Positions 22,904 to 34,896 of a stretch of DNA of 64,000 bases are shown here, one piece after another (position 1 is the first letter of the stretch; each line of letters starts with the position of its first letter). Position numbers and translations under genes: made by a program. The notes below the pieces were generated by a model, which was not told the origin of the DNA, ran no database searches, and was given only the letters and a program-made list of their open reading frames with translations. Source of the stretch: Glutinoglossum americanum (Eukaryota; Ascomycota; Geoglossomycetes; Geoglossales; Geoglossaceae); assembly GCA_020080175.1 (NCBI GenBank), contig JAGHQL010000017.1, positions 62,001 to 126,000 on the forward strand. The letters run 5' to 3'.

Positions 22904-24787
22904 TCATCGTTGCTGTGGCGATTGAACACCGCCAGTCCGCCTAACTATATTGAACAGACTCTTTAAACGGCCCCAGCGCTTCTTTTCCCCTTCCTCCTTT
23001 CTTTGTTCACCTCCAACAAGGAAGCCACCAGCTGCGCCGTCTATATCCTTGGGATAGTACTCAGATTGTACCCTCCGACGCGGGGCACCATCATGTCCAG
23101 TCGCTGGCGTTGACGTGATTGGATCTCTATCGACCATGGAGCCATCCGTTTGCGCGATAACACGCCGCTGTTGTGTTGGGGTTGCTGGTGGTGGTGAAGC
23201 TCTACTCTCCACCTCCCGCCTTTCAAGCGGAGTGCTGGGGGAGTTGGCACTAAATTCGCTGACTCTAGAAGTATTTCGATTGTGTCCGCGTTGTAGGAAG
23301 GCCGCTCCCGTGGAGTTAGAACGGCGGGGCCGAGGAAAGCCATTCTCTCGAGGACTAATAGGGGATGAAGCCTGCGATGCAGATGAACGGTGAAGGAGAT
23401 GACCCCCCGACCGAAGCAGCCTGCCGCTGACGCCCTGAAGGGCATTCGGGTGATTTCCAAAATCATCTGTCTTAGTTTGGCGACTGTTTTCAAGCATACT
23501 CGGGGGCATCGAAGCGCAGCGGAGGGGGTGGGTCCCATTCGGCGGACCTGGAGGTATGTTGATTGGTGGGGGGGTAGAGGCATCGTCATATTTGAAATTT
23601 TGGGACCAGCCTTCTCGGAAAGCAACCCAAGTGCCCGATACGAGGATTAAATTCTTTAGGCCCTCGTCTATCCGAGTCAGAGTTCGTTCGTGAGGCTCGA
23701 AGAACGAGATATGAGAGCATTCGACAGAAGGAGACCTGGCAGGTGAGGTCGGGGTGTATGCGCCTGAAGAGGAGGAACTCGTCGAGTAGTAGTCTGAGAT
23801 ATCAATAGTGTTACGATTCATAGAAGCAATGATAGGGTGGCGACGGGTATCAGGACTGATGATGCTGAAAGTGAACTTCTTCTCGTATTCTTCTGGCCGG
23901 ATTGACGTAGAAGGTTGAAGGGTGGATGACCTTCGACGATGTGTCGGTTTCCTTTGAACCCATCGAACCGTAGAAATTGAACCATCCGTGCCTTTCGTTA
24001 CAAGCTCATAGCCCCCATTCAACAACGGCGTAGCCTCCCACGTAGAACCACATCCAAGACAAATCTCCGCCTTGCCACGTCCTGCCCCTTCTCCCTTTCT
24101 CATCTGGCAAATCGCTGCGACGAGCTGCCTTGTGCCCAGGTTGTCATCTTCCAAATTTTCGCTGGCATCGGCACCGTTTGACGCTGACGAAGCATAATCC
24201 TCACTCGTCAACACTAGAATATCACTAGGGCCAAAGCCATCCTTCCCGGAGAAGAATCTTGGGAATTTTCGAGCTAGCCTAGGGGCTAGTATCGTAGAGG
24301 GCAAGATATCGAGCGCTGGTATCGGTCGAGCGGAGCCAGAGAGCCTCTGTAATTGCAGTAGAAGCTTTGGTTTTACTCCTAGTCTCGGCCGATGAACACC
24401 CGGAGGAGGATGTGCTAATTGGTAGGACGTCTTCGACTTCGCGGCGACGCTATTCGCTCTGCCACCCACACCAACAATACTACTGACAATACTGCCTGTC
24501 GAGTTCGACCTCGATATTGCACGTTCGCTGGACCCATCGGGTATTTGTTCCATATATATGGCCGGCCCGGGCCTTCTAACCACGGCTTCGACCGATACCC
24601 CCGACAAGGGCGAGGCGACCAGGGATGGTGGTGGATCGTCTACCGCGGGTGGAGGAGGTCGTGGGAGAGGAAATGGAGGCCGTCTAGGAGATGAGATATG
24701 TTGCTGCTGATTGGGAGCTGGCGGGGAAGAGAATTCATGTCGGTGTGCCGACGCAACGTCAGCTGTTAGGCCCAAGGTGAAAAACAT
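22904..24787 (-). CDS. uncharacterised fungal protein with a structured core and disordered tails
   Basis: One exon, 627 residues, family not recognised. The first 80 residues are Pro-rich. Then comes a Ser-rich segment (SRSNSTGSIVSSI). From about residue 130 to 390 the sequence looks folded: KLLLQLQRLS, ILAPRLARKFPRFFSG, a short CLGCGS motif (Cys243, Cys246), and then strand-like GGYELVTKGTDG, RWVQRK, KKFTFSIISPDTRRHPIIAS and IDISDYY. A second strand-like segment (FFEPHERTLTRIDEGLKNLILVSGTWVAFREGW) follows. The last 200 residues are Ser/Pro/Arg-rich and end WGRLKSLFNIVRR. There is no signal peptide or clear membrane segment. The first ATG is used here; an in-frame ATG at 24553 (M-E-Q-I-P) is an alternative that would remove the Pro-rich head. 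Its codon structure and conserved-looking core argue that the gene is real. Confidence 0.75.
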   Translation of the reverse strand: MFFTLGLTADVASAHRHEFSSPPAPNQQQHISSPRRPPFPLPRPPPPAVDDPPPSLVASPLSGVSVEAVVRRPGPAIYMEQIPDGSSERAISRSNSTGSIVSSIVGVGGRANSVAAKSKTSYQLAHPPPGVHRPRLGVKPKLLLQLQRLSGSARPIPALDILPSTILAPRLARKFPRFFSGKDGFGPSDILVLTSEDYASSASNGADASENLEDDNLGTRQLVAAICQMRKGEGAGRGKAEICLGCGSTWEATPLLNGGYELVTKGTDGSISTVRWVQRKPTHRRRSSTLQPSTSIRPEEYEKKFTFSIISPDTRRHPIIASMNRNTIDISDYYSTSSSSSGAYTPTSPARSPSVECSHISFFEPHERTLTRIDEGLKNLILVSGTWVAFREGWSQNFKYDDASTPPPINIPPGPPNGTHPLRCASMPPSMLENSRQTKTDDFGNHPNALQGVSGRLLRSGGHLLHRSSASQASSPISPRENGFPRPRRSNSTGAAFLQRGHNRNTSRVSEFSANSPSTPLERREVESRASPPPATPTQQRRVIAQTDGSMVDRDPITSTPATGHDGAPRRRVQSEYYPKDIDGAAGGFLVGGEQRKEEGEKKRWGRLKSLFNIVRRTGGVQSPQQR

Positions 24788-26147
24788 TAATGGAATTGCT
24801 CGTGAAGCCTGGCCGTGTACCTCACGTCAAGGCCTAAGAATTCCCAGACAAGATTAGGTACGTCAGCCGCCCACGCGTCTGCGATACAAGCTTCGTCGAT
24901 CGGCCAATACCAAACGACGACGTAGCAAGCCGCGAACGTGAGGGACTACTTAGAGATTTAACCTGAGCGATCTGATAGTGATTGTATGCCTTTATCGAAG
25001 TGTCCCGGGCCGGTAAGATGCACGGAAGCGACGGGAGGAGGATTGTGATACAGGCCGTTAGTAACCTTCTCTGTTCGGCCTGTACCAACACTTTGCCCTA
25101 TCGCTTTATGCTTACGTTCCTCGAGTACCAGCTCAGGAGAAGCCTCAGAAGATATGCCGAAAGCACTAACGGGTGGTTGAAGACTGCTTTAAAAATGCTG
25201 GTTTTGAATTGGCCCTCTCCCTACCACAATAAGTGAGAGTCGAGGCAGAATGAGTGTGGGGGGTGGTATGATTTTCATAAGGTGATGTAAAAGGTGTCGC
25301 GCCAGGGACGAAGGAAGGCGCTTTCCAACCACAAGAAATGAATGGATTAGAATGGCGCTTTGGGCTTGGGAGCCAGTATTGAGGAAAATGGACTGAAAGG
25401 AGCGAGGAGGGCTCAGCGTTTGCACGATGCAGCCGCCAAGAATGAGGGATACCGAAATTCCGCCCTATATTACGAGACTTGCGTGCTGACCACCACCTCC
25501 GTGTTCCAGGGAGAAGGGTTGTGGCTGCCCCACTAGTGGACATCGGCCAACCGCACCCTCGAATTCGCCGACTTTGTTGCACCAACATCGGGCGCTTCAG
25601 CCGCCTTTTACGAGCCAGCAAATCACAGGCGCCCCGGGATCCACGGAGCTTTGAAATTCACAACCCGCACACGCACCGGCGAGATACAATTCCGCCGGCT
25701 GAATATTTATTCTATGCCTCTTCTGTGCCTCTACGGTCCAACTCCAGCTCCACTCCTGGATGCTCGCGGGGTCAGATGAGCGGCTTTGGATGGACACTCT
25801 GAGATTGGTCTGCGTGGGACATGAAAGAAGCCGTGTGTTTGCCATGCAGCATTACCGAAATTGAGTCTTAGCTCAGATCACGAAGGGGAATTTTCTAGAA
25901 GTGAGGAAGTGATTAGTTCTCTGTCCGAATTGGGCATTCTCGATAGATCAGCAAATGTATTGCAATTTTAGGAGTTCGAAAGGATGTCTCGTTGGATTTT
26001 TAAGAACCAATGATCAGTGATCGTATATCATTGCGCAAGACGGAACAGCCGGCTGCCGATGCAATCGTTCCACTTTAACAGAACCGTGGTTTTGCAACAG
26101 GTAAAGCGATACCCACGTGAGGAAACAAACAAATGATTTGATGCGCA
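24788..26147. other. intergenic, divergent promoter region
   Basis: About 1.36 kb between the divergent starts at 24787 and 26148. Minus-strand frames at 25166-25621 and 25597-25845 are open for up to 151 codons but have no recognised content and overlap plus-strand frames of similar length. I do not call a gene here. AT-rich stretches near 25,900-26,000 may be the promoter of the GPI18 gene. Confidence 0.5.
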
Positions 26148-27712
26148 ATGACGCAGCGACGACAGCGGCGGCGGCGCGATAGATTTCCCGATTCGAACCC
26201 GATTCGGACACTTCTCTGCGTCTTTGTCATCTGGAAGGCTCTGCTCCTGCTTGTCGCCACGCTGAGTCCAGGGCTTGGCTACGATACTTCGACGTTGCTA
26301 CTGCTCAGAGGAGGGGATGGCAATGGCCAGTCAAGGCCACTGCCGGCAGCAGATGGAGAACGAGCGCAGGAGTGGTTTTCGCGTGGCACGCTTCATGGGG
26401 TGGGCAAGTTGGTGCGATGGGACGCCATCTATTTTGCAAAGATCGCAGAACGAGGGTATCTGTTCGAGCAGGAGTGGGCTTTCGGGTGGGGCTTTACGAG
26501 GTTGATAGCGCTGCTGTCTGCAGGTGACGCTCGACCGATTTTTGGGGGGCGGGAGTCTCATTGCTAATAAGCCTTCAGGCCTTGCGAGGATTGGCATCGT
26601 TAGCCAACGAGGAGCTGGTCCAAGGGTAGAGGCCAATATCGGCACAATTATTGCGCATACGGCCCACTTGTTTTCGGTGATTGTACTCTATCGCCTTACG
26701 GAGACCGTGTTTGTAGGAGAGAAGGGGAGGAAATTAGCTTTCACAGCTTCGGTCCTCCATGTCATCACACCTGCTGGCATTTTCCTTTCTGCGCCGTATG
26801 CGGAGAGCCTTTTCGCTCTCCTCAATTATGTTGGATATCTCATATATACAACTAGCTTGACTCCGAATCCTGGTGGCCGAAGCTGGGGGAAAGACCTAAA
26901 CCTTGTGCTCTCTGGCGCCGTTCTCAGTTTGGCCACCACGGTTAGGAGCAATGGTCTGCTGAACGGGATCCTTTATCTCTATGAGGTTATCGTTGAGCTT
27001 TACAGGCTTCCGCTAGACGGGATAAGCCTTGCGAACGCCAGAAAGGTGGCTGCGCTGGGAGTGGCTGGCATTTTGGTTGGCCTTGGTACCGTCACCCCCC
27101 AGTGGATCGCTTACCTGGAGTATTGCAGAGATGAGGAGACCGGCAGACCTTGGTGCAAGCAAACCGTTCCTAGTGTGTATACTTGGGTGCAGGATCATTA
27201 CTGGTATATTCATTCCACTTGCCCTAAAAGTAGTGTTCATAACTCTTATCGATGGTCATAGGAATGTCGGGTTCATGAGATATTGGACCCTCTCGAACTT
27301 GCCGCTGTTCCTTTTGGCAGGACCTATGATCTTGATCATGTGGTTTTCGGCAATGTGGGCTTTGCGCGGACCCGGGGATAGGTCGCTGACTGGGGCAACA
27401 AAGCAAGATACATCTCCAGCCTCAGATGTAGCCAGGGGTGAGAGCTTCACCTACGACCAACTTCGAAAATTTGCAATACCGCAGCTTGTTCTAACCATTC
27501 TCGCACTGACTACGTACCATGTGCAAATAATAACGCGAATATCCTCCGGGTATATGGTCTGGTACTGGTGGTTAGCATTTCTGGTTTCCGAGGAGCAACA
27601 GGTCGAAATATTCCGAAGGAAGTGGAATCTTTCAAGTATAATCATTAGGTGGATAGTAGTTTATGCTATGGTACAGGGAGGCTTATTTGTGTCGTTTTTG
27701 CCCCCAGCTTAA
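26148..27712 (+). CDS. gpi18: GPI mannosyltransferase 2 (PIG-V/Gpi18 family)
   Basis: Gpi18 adds the second mannose to the glycosylphosphatidylinositol precursor in the ER lumen, using dolichol-phosphate-mannose. Exons 26148-26523, 26579-27203 and 27262-27712 encode 483 residues. The N-terminus is very basic and is followed by a membrane segment (LLCVFVIWKALLLLVATL). The family motif RWDAIYF is at residues 90-96, followed by KIAERGYLFEQEWAFGWGF, all in the first luminal loop. Further hydrophobic segments follow, including HTAHLFSVIVLY and a block around GVAGILVGLG. The second splice join restores DHYWNVGFMRYWTLSN, a conserved stretch of the family, which fixes that intron. The sequence ends in a hydrophobic helix (GGLFVSFLPPA). 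It lies upstream of, and in the same direction as, the Blm10 gene. Confidence 0.92.
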
Positions 27713-28445
27713 AACCAGCTGCTATCAGGCAACAGGACGTTACGACCACTTTACATATATTGAGGTCTGTCTAAGATCAAGGGCGCAACCCGTTGCATCT
27801 TCTACGCGCCTGCGTTAAGCGGCGTTCTAGCGCGGTTGCGTGTATCAAGTACTGCCTAAAATGTGAGAACCCATAAAGAGGGTCAAACCTGCAAAGCTAT
27901 TACCATCGCATCCGAATATCTGACTTCGTGCGTCAAGCAACGTTGCGCTGCTAAGAATCTTTGACCATTTTTGAAGGGCCCCACCAGGACGTTTTGTGAA
28001 GTTAGCCCAGGCCAACTGCAGCAATTTGTTTTGATTGGTGATGTAAGCAGCCGTCGCGAAGATCCCAGGTTCAGATCAAACCTACAATCTACAGGAGCAG
28101 CAAAATCGTCACGAGAGTTATCTGCACGTCGCCTTGGATCTGACATAGAAATCAGCCAGTAGTTGTTGGGCGATCTACAAGCCTCGTTCCACCGTCCAGA
28201 AGAGGCTCAAAGAAAGTAACATTTCGTCTGAAGGTCGTGTGAGTTGCTTTGAAGTAAGACGGCATCTGCCACCTTCTAACCCCCATCATCATTTTTCCTC
28301 TCCTCCGTCTTCATCCTTAGGAATTTCTCGACTGATGTGCCTGAAAGGCTGATATACTGCTCTCCGTCATCAACCGCGACCAGAGCACCTGAAGTTATTC
28401 ACAAGGGGTCCCCATTCCCCGGTCTCTTGATCTCTACAGCCCAAC
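27713..28445. other. intergenic, gpi18 3' flank and blm10 promoter
   Basis: About 730 bp between two same-direction genes. The last 150 bp are pyrimidine-rich on the plus strand (near 28280-28320), consistent with a core promoter or leader for blm10. No other structure was found. Confidence 0.55.
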
Positions 28446-31400
28446 ATGGAGGCGAACGGAATGGTGCAATTGCTCACGTCTCTTCGTGGGGGCGGCGGTG
28501 AAGGCCACGATGTCTCCCGTGCGACCTCACCAGGCGCCGACTGGCGAGATGTCAACGGCACAGAGAGTGGCGAGGATGAGAAAGTCGCTCGCAATCGTCC
28601 ACGAACATATCCCTACTTCCGTTATCTTCCATACCACGTTGAAGATAATGCGCAAAGACTAGAGAACCTAGAGGAGATTCTCAAGCAGCTGTATATCGCG
28701 GTCGAGGCCGGAGACTTTGCTCCGGGGGCTATTCATTGGACACGAGAGCTGAGGACATGGCTAGGGCTGAAATTTGATCCGCCGAAGGGGACGAGGATTA
28801 AGCTTGTGAGGCTGTACTACGAGCTTGCGCTTGCGCCAGGGATCGACCCAGGTGTTGCAGAGAGATTCGCTAGCATGTTCATGGTGTTGACAAAGTGAGA
28901 AGAGTCCCTTTCAAGCTGCGCGTACCTCACGGCTAAATTTGCGCAGGAGAAAACACTACCTACGACCAGGAAAGGATCTTGTCCTTGATTGGAGACCGCT
29001 CTTTAAGGAGCTGAAAGTTTTCGTGCTGCCCCAAGAGTCAGGGATGGTGCACACGACCAACGTCAAGAGAAACATCCGGTCCTTAACGAAGCTGTGCACA
29101 TTCGCCCAGCTGTACTTTGACCCAAAGGAGATACAGGTCATGCTTGAGGAGTTTTTTCCGTACTTTAGTACTTCGTTTGCTGAAGGGGCTTATGTGGTAG
29201 TTGGCCTTTTGAATCTCCTGATGCCAACTGCGCCAGCACCGGCAGAGTATGAAAAGCTCCAACCCCAATACTACCTTCCGACCTTCTTTCATCTATGGTC
29301 TTTGGTGAACCGATCTAAAGCTTTTGACGTGAACTTCCTCGACATATTCTCCCGTCTCGCAAGAGACTGTTTACCGTCAAAACATGTGCCTTTCACAGAG
29401 TACGGAATCTTCACAAAGGATCAATCTTCACTTATCTTCACGGCTGTCCTAAGATTACTGGAAATTCCCGTCAGTCAGGCAACATCGCCCTACAGCGCAC
29501 TTACAGATTTGAGCGCAGGGTTAGCACTGATGTTAGAGAGAGATCAGAGAAAGCATCCTACAGCACATCACATTGCCCGATGGATTATCATGTCTCTCTC
29601 GCCTTACTCTCTGGATAGGCCTGATTCTGTCCTTGCCAGCCTCGAGGCATTAATCCAAGCCGTGGAAACCTTTTTTCACCCCTCCAACACAGGAGCATGG
29701 ACGAAGACCCTCTCTCAGCTTGTCTATTACCTTGCAGATTTCTTCGTGATGCGCTGGAACCGGGAGAAGAGCGGAGAGATGGAAACGCCTCCGGACAGAA
29801 GACTTAATGACGAACTCAAGCGAAGATTTGTCCTATGCTTGAGAGAAGTCATTTTCATGGGCATATATTCCAAGAGTGGAACAGCAATGAACTTCTCATT
29901 GTCCACATTGCAGAGTTTGGCATATTTAGAACCAGATCTGATCCTTCCGGGTACATTGCAGAGAATATATCCGTCTATGCAGGGATTGGTTGAAGTTCAC
30001 CGGACCACGTCCTCGCTCCGCTCGCTCCAGGTGCTCTCAAGGATCATGGTGCGCACAAAAGGGTTCAGGTGTCATGTCACCACTCTTCTCGGTCTTGCCC
30101 TGCCAGGAATCGATGCGAATGATCTTGAAAAGACACTGCATACCCTGTCATATATCCAGTCTGTGTGCTACAACATACCATTCTCTAATCTCACAGAAGG
30201 CCGTAAGGATATACATGATAGCACGCTAGCGGTTGAGTGGGTCACCTCAGAAGTCGATAGAATGGAGAGGGAGGGCGCCAACGTTGAACTAGCATACAAG
30301 GACCTCAACGAAAGAGATGAGGCGATGGTATTACGATCTTCGACCGCAGGGTTCAGCGAATTTTTAATCTCTTTCCTTGGAAGGGTATTCACTCTACTCG
30401 AAAACTTGCCCGACGCTTCGCGAGTCCGGAGCGGATCACCAGAAGAGAATGTGGTTAACACACTTCCAGCGGCATTTACGCCGTTACTCGCATCGCTCTC
30501 GCCCGAGTTATATGATATAGCCCTTTCGAAGATTGCCGATTTCGTCTCCAACCATGTCATCCATCAAGCTAGGGATGCCATGGCATTTATTTGCAATGCT
30601 CTCTGTAAAGTCAACCCGGAAAAGGCCCTCAAGCGTTTAGTTCCGTTGCTAGTACAGAGCATCCGAACGGAAATCGACGAGAATGGAGCCGCCTCTACTA
30701 GGAATACTGGTTCCGATGTGCTGCCTAGGGATAGAGGCTTGGTATGGCACGTTAGCATGCTCAGCATGTGTGTAGTGCACGTCGGTGATGCGGTCCTCAA
30801 TCACAAGCAAGAACTCTTTAACATTGCCATGTACATGCAGCAAAAATGCAGAGGTATTCCGACCGTGCACGTGTCCAACTTCATTCACCACCTATTGTTG
30901 AATATAACCGTGATTTACACTATCGATTACTCGCTCTACGAGCCAGATGTCGTGGCAAGGGGCCTTGATGTGGAAGATTGGGGAAAGAGTCCAGCGCCAA
31001 CGGAATTGACCATCAGGTGGCATGTACCAAAAAGGGAGGAGCTTGAGTTTGCAATCGATTTATATCGATCTCAGGCCGAGAGTGCTTTGCGCCAACTTGA
31101 GTCGCTGACGAACGAGACTTCGCCGATCAAGAGGGATGGAACTGGGAAGGAGTGGTCGGATGAGGTCTCAAGAAACTTAGTCCTACTTAGGCTTATTATC
31201 TCTGGAGTATCTGTCCTATTTGATGGCAAGATGGCGTCAAGGGAAACTGACGACAAAGGCACATTGCCAAACGGCGACATTAAGATGACAGGTATCAATG
31301 GGCATGCGGAAGATGAGCAAGACCTAGATGATCCAGAGTGTGTTTTAGGAGCAACGGATGATGAGATCCGGCCAACTTTTACCTACCCAGCAGGATACCC

Positions 31401-34400
31401 GTTCAAGAAAGGCGACCCTTTATCCGCTACGGTTCATAATCTACGAGAGAGGGCTGGCGAGATGCTTCACCGGGTTCATCAGTTCCTAAAGGAGAAGCAG
31501 GAAGACGACGTCGCATGCTTTAATGCGCTATACACTGCGTACCGTTCGTGGTTCGTAGATGTCGGGATTGAGAGGTCCGCCCATGTTCTGGATAGGGTGA
31601 CAAGGCTCCTCACTGCTGACGTTCATCCTTACAAAGTGAGTGGTTTACGCAAGGAATATCCAAGGCCCCTACTCCTCCGGAGAGCCAATGTATCCCACTT
31701 ACAGCGCCTTCGCCATAACGCTGGGCCAAGGCCAAAATCAGAGTTAGACAAAAGGCTGTTACTTGATTTGGCGGAATCAAGTGTCTCACTATACACGGAG
31801 ATTCGGAGAAACGCACAGAGCGCTGGCGAATCTGCTATCAAAGTCATCATCGGTGCCCGACCGCTAGTGATACCTCCCCTTCTCAAAGCGTTGCAGGAGG
31901 CCATCAAGACGAACGACCATCCTCGTATTAAAGGGGCAATGTACAGTTTGCTTTTTGGAAGCCTTGCGAAGACGATCGGGAGAGACTGGAGATTTGCTCC
32001 ATCCTTGATTAAATCATTCATCGAAGTCAGCACAGCCGACAAACCGTCCGTTCAAAAGTTGGCTGCGAGCGCCACCTTCCAGGTGATGGACTATGGCCGC
32101 CCCATGGAACGTATGGTGCTTCTTAATAAAGATATTATCAAGGCCATCGCGCCGGAAGAATCTGTCGAGGCAAAGGTTTTGAAAAAGGGGGACTTCATCA
32201 AACGTAAGCGGCTCGGGATTGAGGCGAAGAAGGCAGAATTGGCTCTGCAGCTCGTGGAGTTGGCTCGAAATTCCCACTGGAAGAAGGCTAGTCGGACTGC
32301 CACAATAGTTATCAACCTTGGGTTGCGGTTTGATACTATCGCCTCGGAGAGCATGGTGGACCTGGTAACGGTTGGTACTATTGATACGCATCCTGGCCTA
32401 CGCGGTCTATACTCTGGAGCTCTCGTAGCGGTAAGCATCTAGTTAATCCCTCGTAGATGTGAAAAGTTTCTGATCTAAAGTTTAGCTATTTTGTCTGATC
32501 GAAATGCGGGCTACTTCTGCCCACAGCTACGAGAATTACCTACTCGACAAGCTTAGAGTTCCAGGAAAGACCGTGGTGCCTACGAGGCAGGATGACCCAA
32601 TGTGGACAGAAGATTATCTATCATCCTTCGCACAACCAGATGCAAAGCACTATATTGACCACGACTACCCTGGCTGGCTGGTGTGGGACAAGGACATGCC
32701 AGCTTACAGGGCCAATCCAAAAGCTGGGGTGCAATACGACGAGGTGGAGCAGAAGGTGCGGACTCAAATTGGGGGGCTTTTAGATCGTCACTGGTTCTCA
32801 ACATTCTTTGGCTATCTCAAACAGGAGCCACGCGACGCTGGAGCAGATCGCTTCCGGATGGCAAGCGCAATGATGCTTCTCTACGCGTTTGAGCTGGTAC
32901 TGCATGACATGACCGTGGCCACTTTCGACGATATTAAAGAGGAGGTCAAGAGCGTCTATGAAGACGGTAGTGATAAGCACCAACATAGAGCAACGGCAGA
33001 GATCCTGGGTGCCCTGTTGTCTGCGGTGAAAGACGATACGTTAGAGAAGAGAGAGGAGGTCTGGAGCTATGCGTTCCCGATCGTTCGCAAGATCTTCGAG
33101 GATGGCCTTACACCAGAAAATTCCTCGTACTGGACGACCTTCCTGCATCTGGTGTTACAAGGGAAGGATCCTCGACGCTCATGGCCAATCGTCGACTGGC
33201 TTGCAAGCTTCCGGTTAGACATGTCATCGAATGCTGCTTTCAAGGAGAGTTCGAAAATCCAACTACTACAGCAGTGTGTCGTCGACTCCGGTTGGCACTT
33301 TCAGCTTGAGAAGCCTATTTTGGAGAATTTTATGGCACATCTAGATCACCCATACAAAGGAGTGCGTGAAGCAATGGGCCAGACGATTGGCAGCATTTAT
33401 CGAACTCGACATCATGAGTCATACAGAGATACCAACACCCTAATTGAGGCTCAAAGAGCTACGTCCTCGGTGGGAACTATTCCTTATCAACCTTCCAAGG
33501 AGTTTGTGGCGACGATGCATGAGGTGTTCAATAGGCTTGAGACGTGGAGGGGAGAGCGCACCCCGGGACAACAGACTCCTTCGTCATACACATCAGGCAG
33601 CAAGACTGTTCTGTTATGGTTAGATGCGACCCTCTCCTCGCATGAATGCACACAATTGCTGCAGTTCTTCCCGAATCTGTTTATGGAACAAGTTCTACAC
33701 ATGATGGATGTGAAAGAGGATCCAGAACTTCAATCACTAGCATACCACGTTTTCCGGCATTTACCAAATATTCCTCACCAGGCAGGCCAAGACCGAGAGT
33801 TCATTGCATCGCTCATCCGCATCGGCACGACCTCTCCTCTATGGCACCAGCGCCTGCGCGTTCTGATCAACATGCAAGTCATATACTTCCGCCGTCTCTT
33901 CTTGATCTCAAAACAGGAACAGCAGGCACTCTTCGACTGCGTCTCCAGCATGATGAAGGACTCACAACTAGAAGTCCGCCTAGGCGCCTCGGCAACTCTG
34001 TCCGGTATGATCCGGTGCTCCTCGGAGTCGCTGAAGAAGAACGTCTTGATGGAGTTAAAGGACAAATTCTCTAAGATGCTCTATAATAACCCGTTGCCCA
34101 AGCGCCAGGCGAATAGTACCCCAACTCCTGAGCACAATAGGATTGTGGTGACACGCCACGCTGCAGTCCTCGGCCTTGGTGCTCTCATCCAGGCATTTCC
34201 TTACATGTCACCACCACCGACTTGGCTTCCGGAGGTTCTCGCTACCTTGGCGGTCAAGGCCGCTGCGGATCCCGGCATGGTTGGAAAGAGTGTCAAGAGC
34301 ATCCTAAGCGAATTCAAGAAGACCAGACAGGACACTTGGCATGTAGACGTAAAGGTATACTCCCCATCAGATTCCTAAAATGGACTATGTGCGCTGACTC

Positions 34401-34478
34401 TTTTATCCCCACCAGGTCTTCACACAAGATCAACTAGCGGATCTAGAGGGCGTGCTGTGGAAGTCGTATTTCGCATAA
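28446..34478 (+). CDS. blm10: Blm10/PA200 proteasome activator
   Basis: Blm10 (PA200 in animals) is a HEAT-repeat solenoid that caps the 20S proteasome and opens its gate, mainly in the nucleus. Exons 28446-28894, 28947-32430, 32486-34354 and 34416-34478 are in phase and encode 1954 residues, between human PA200 (1843) and yeast Blm10 (2143). The N-terminal block RTYPYFRYLPYHVED and the following TWLGLKFDPP are family-typical. The body is alpha-helical throughout. The last 90 residues (AVLGLGALIQAFPY, then PPPTWLPEVLATLA and a DPGMVGKSVKSILSEFKKT block) match the Blm10 C-terminal domain. The small last exon ends LWKSYFA. The known gate-opening tail is hydrophobic-Tyr-any residue (YYA in yeast and human), so Phe replaces the penultimate Tyr here. 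Confidence 0.95.
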
Positions 34479-34814
34479 TCTTAGTTCAGACGGGGGATCA
34501 GCAGAAGCGGGGAGGCGGGGAGAGAAGGGTTAGAACAAGGGCGAATATACAAAAAACCGATTATCGTATTGGTAGTAGTCACTGTACGGCTGGTCTTAAG
34601 GAACTCTTTCGTGCGGAGGCCTAGGAGTTTTATGCTTCTTATTTATAATCCTTTCCTCTATCAGAACAGGGGATTAAGAGTAATAAAGGAGAAATAAAGG
34701 TGGAAAAATGGAGCACAAGGAAACAGCACTTTTTAAAAGGACCCTAGATTTCTTCTCTCTTGCTTTTCTCTCTTGGGGATAAAAAGGAGGCCGATTGTAA
34801 GCTAGCTACCACCT

Positions 34815-34838
34815 GCCTTTTGCCTTTTGCCTTTTGCC
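34815..34838. repeat. (GCCTTTT)3 tandem repeat
   Basis: Three perfect 7-bp GCCTTTT units plus a partial fourth lie about 340 bp past the blm10 stop. It is a simple tandem repeat without clear function. Confidence 0.7.
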
Positions 34839-34873
34839 TGTTTCTCTACTTCCTTTTTTATAGACTAAACAAA

Positions 34874-34896
34874 CTGGACCGGACTGGACCGGACCG
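34874..34896. repeat. CTGGACCGG short tandem repeat
   Basis: Two CTGGACCGG units with a single-base spacer are followed by a partial third (ACCGG). It lies about 35 bp after the GCCTTTT repeat, in the same non-coding interval. Confidence 0.6.

Noticed and set aside
25166-25845. Minus-strand frames of 151 and 82 codons between the 22904-24787 gene and gpi18
   Set aside because: No family match, no plausible splice join between them, and similar frames exist on the plus strand. They could be a small lineage-specific gene but are not supported.
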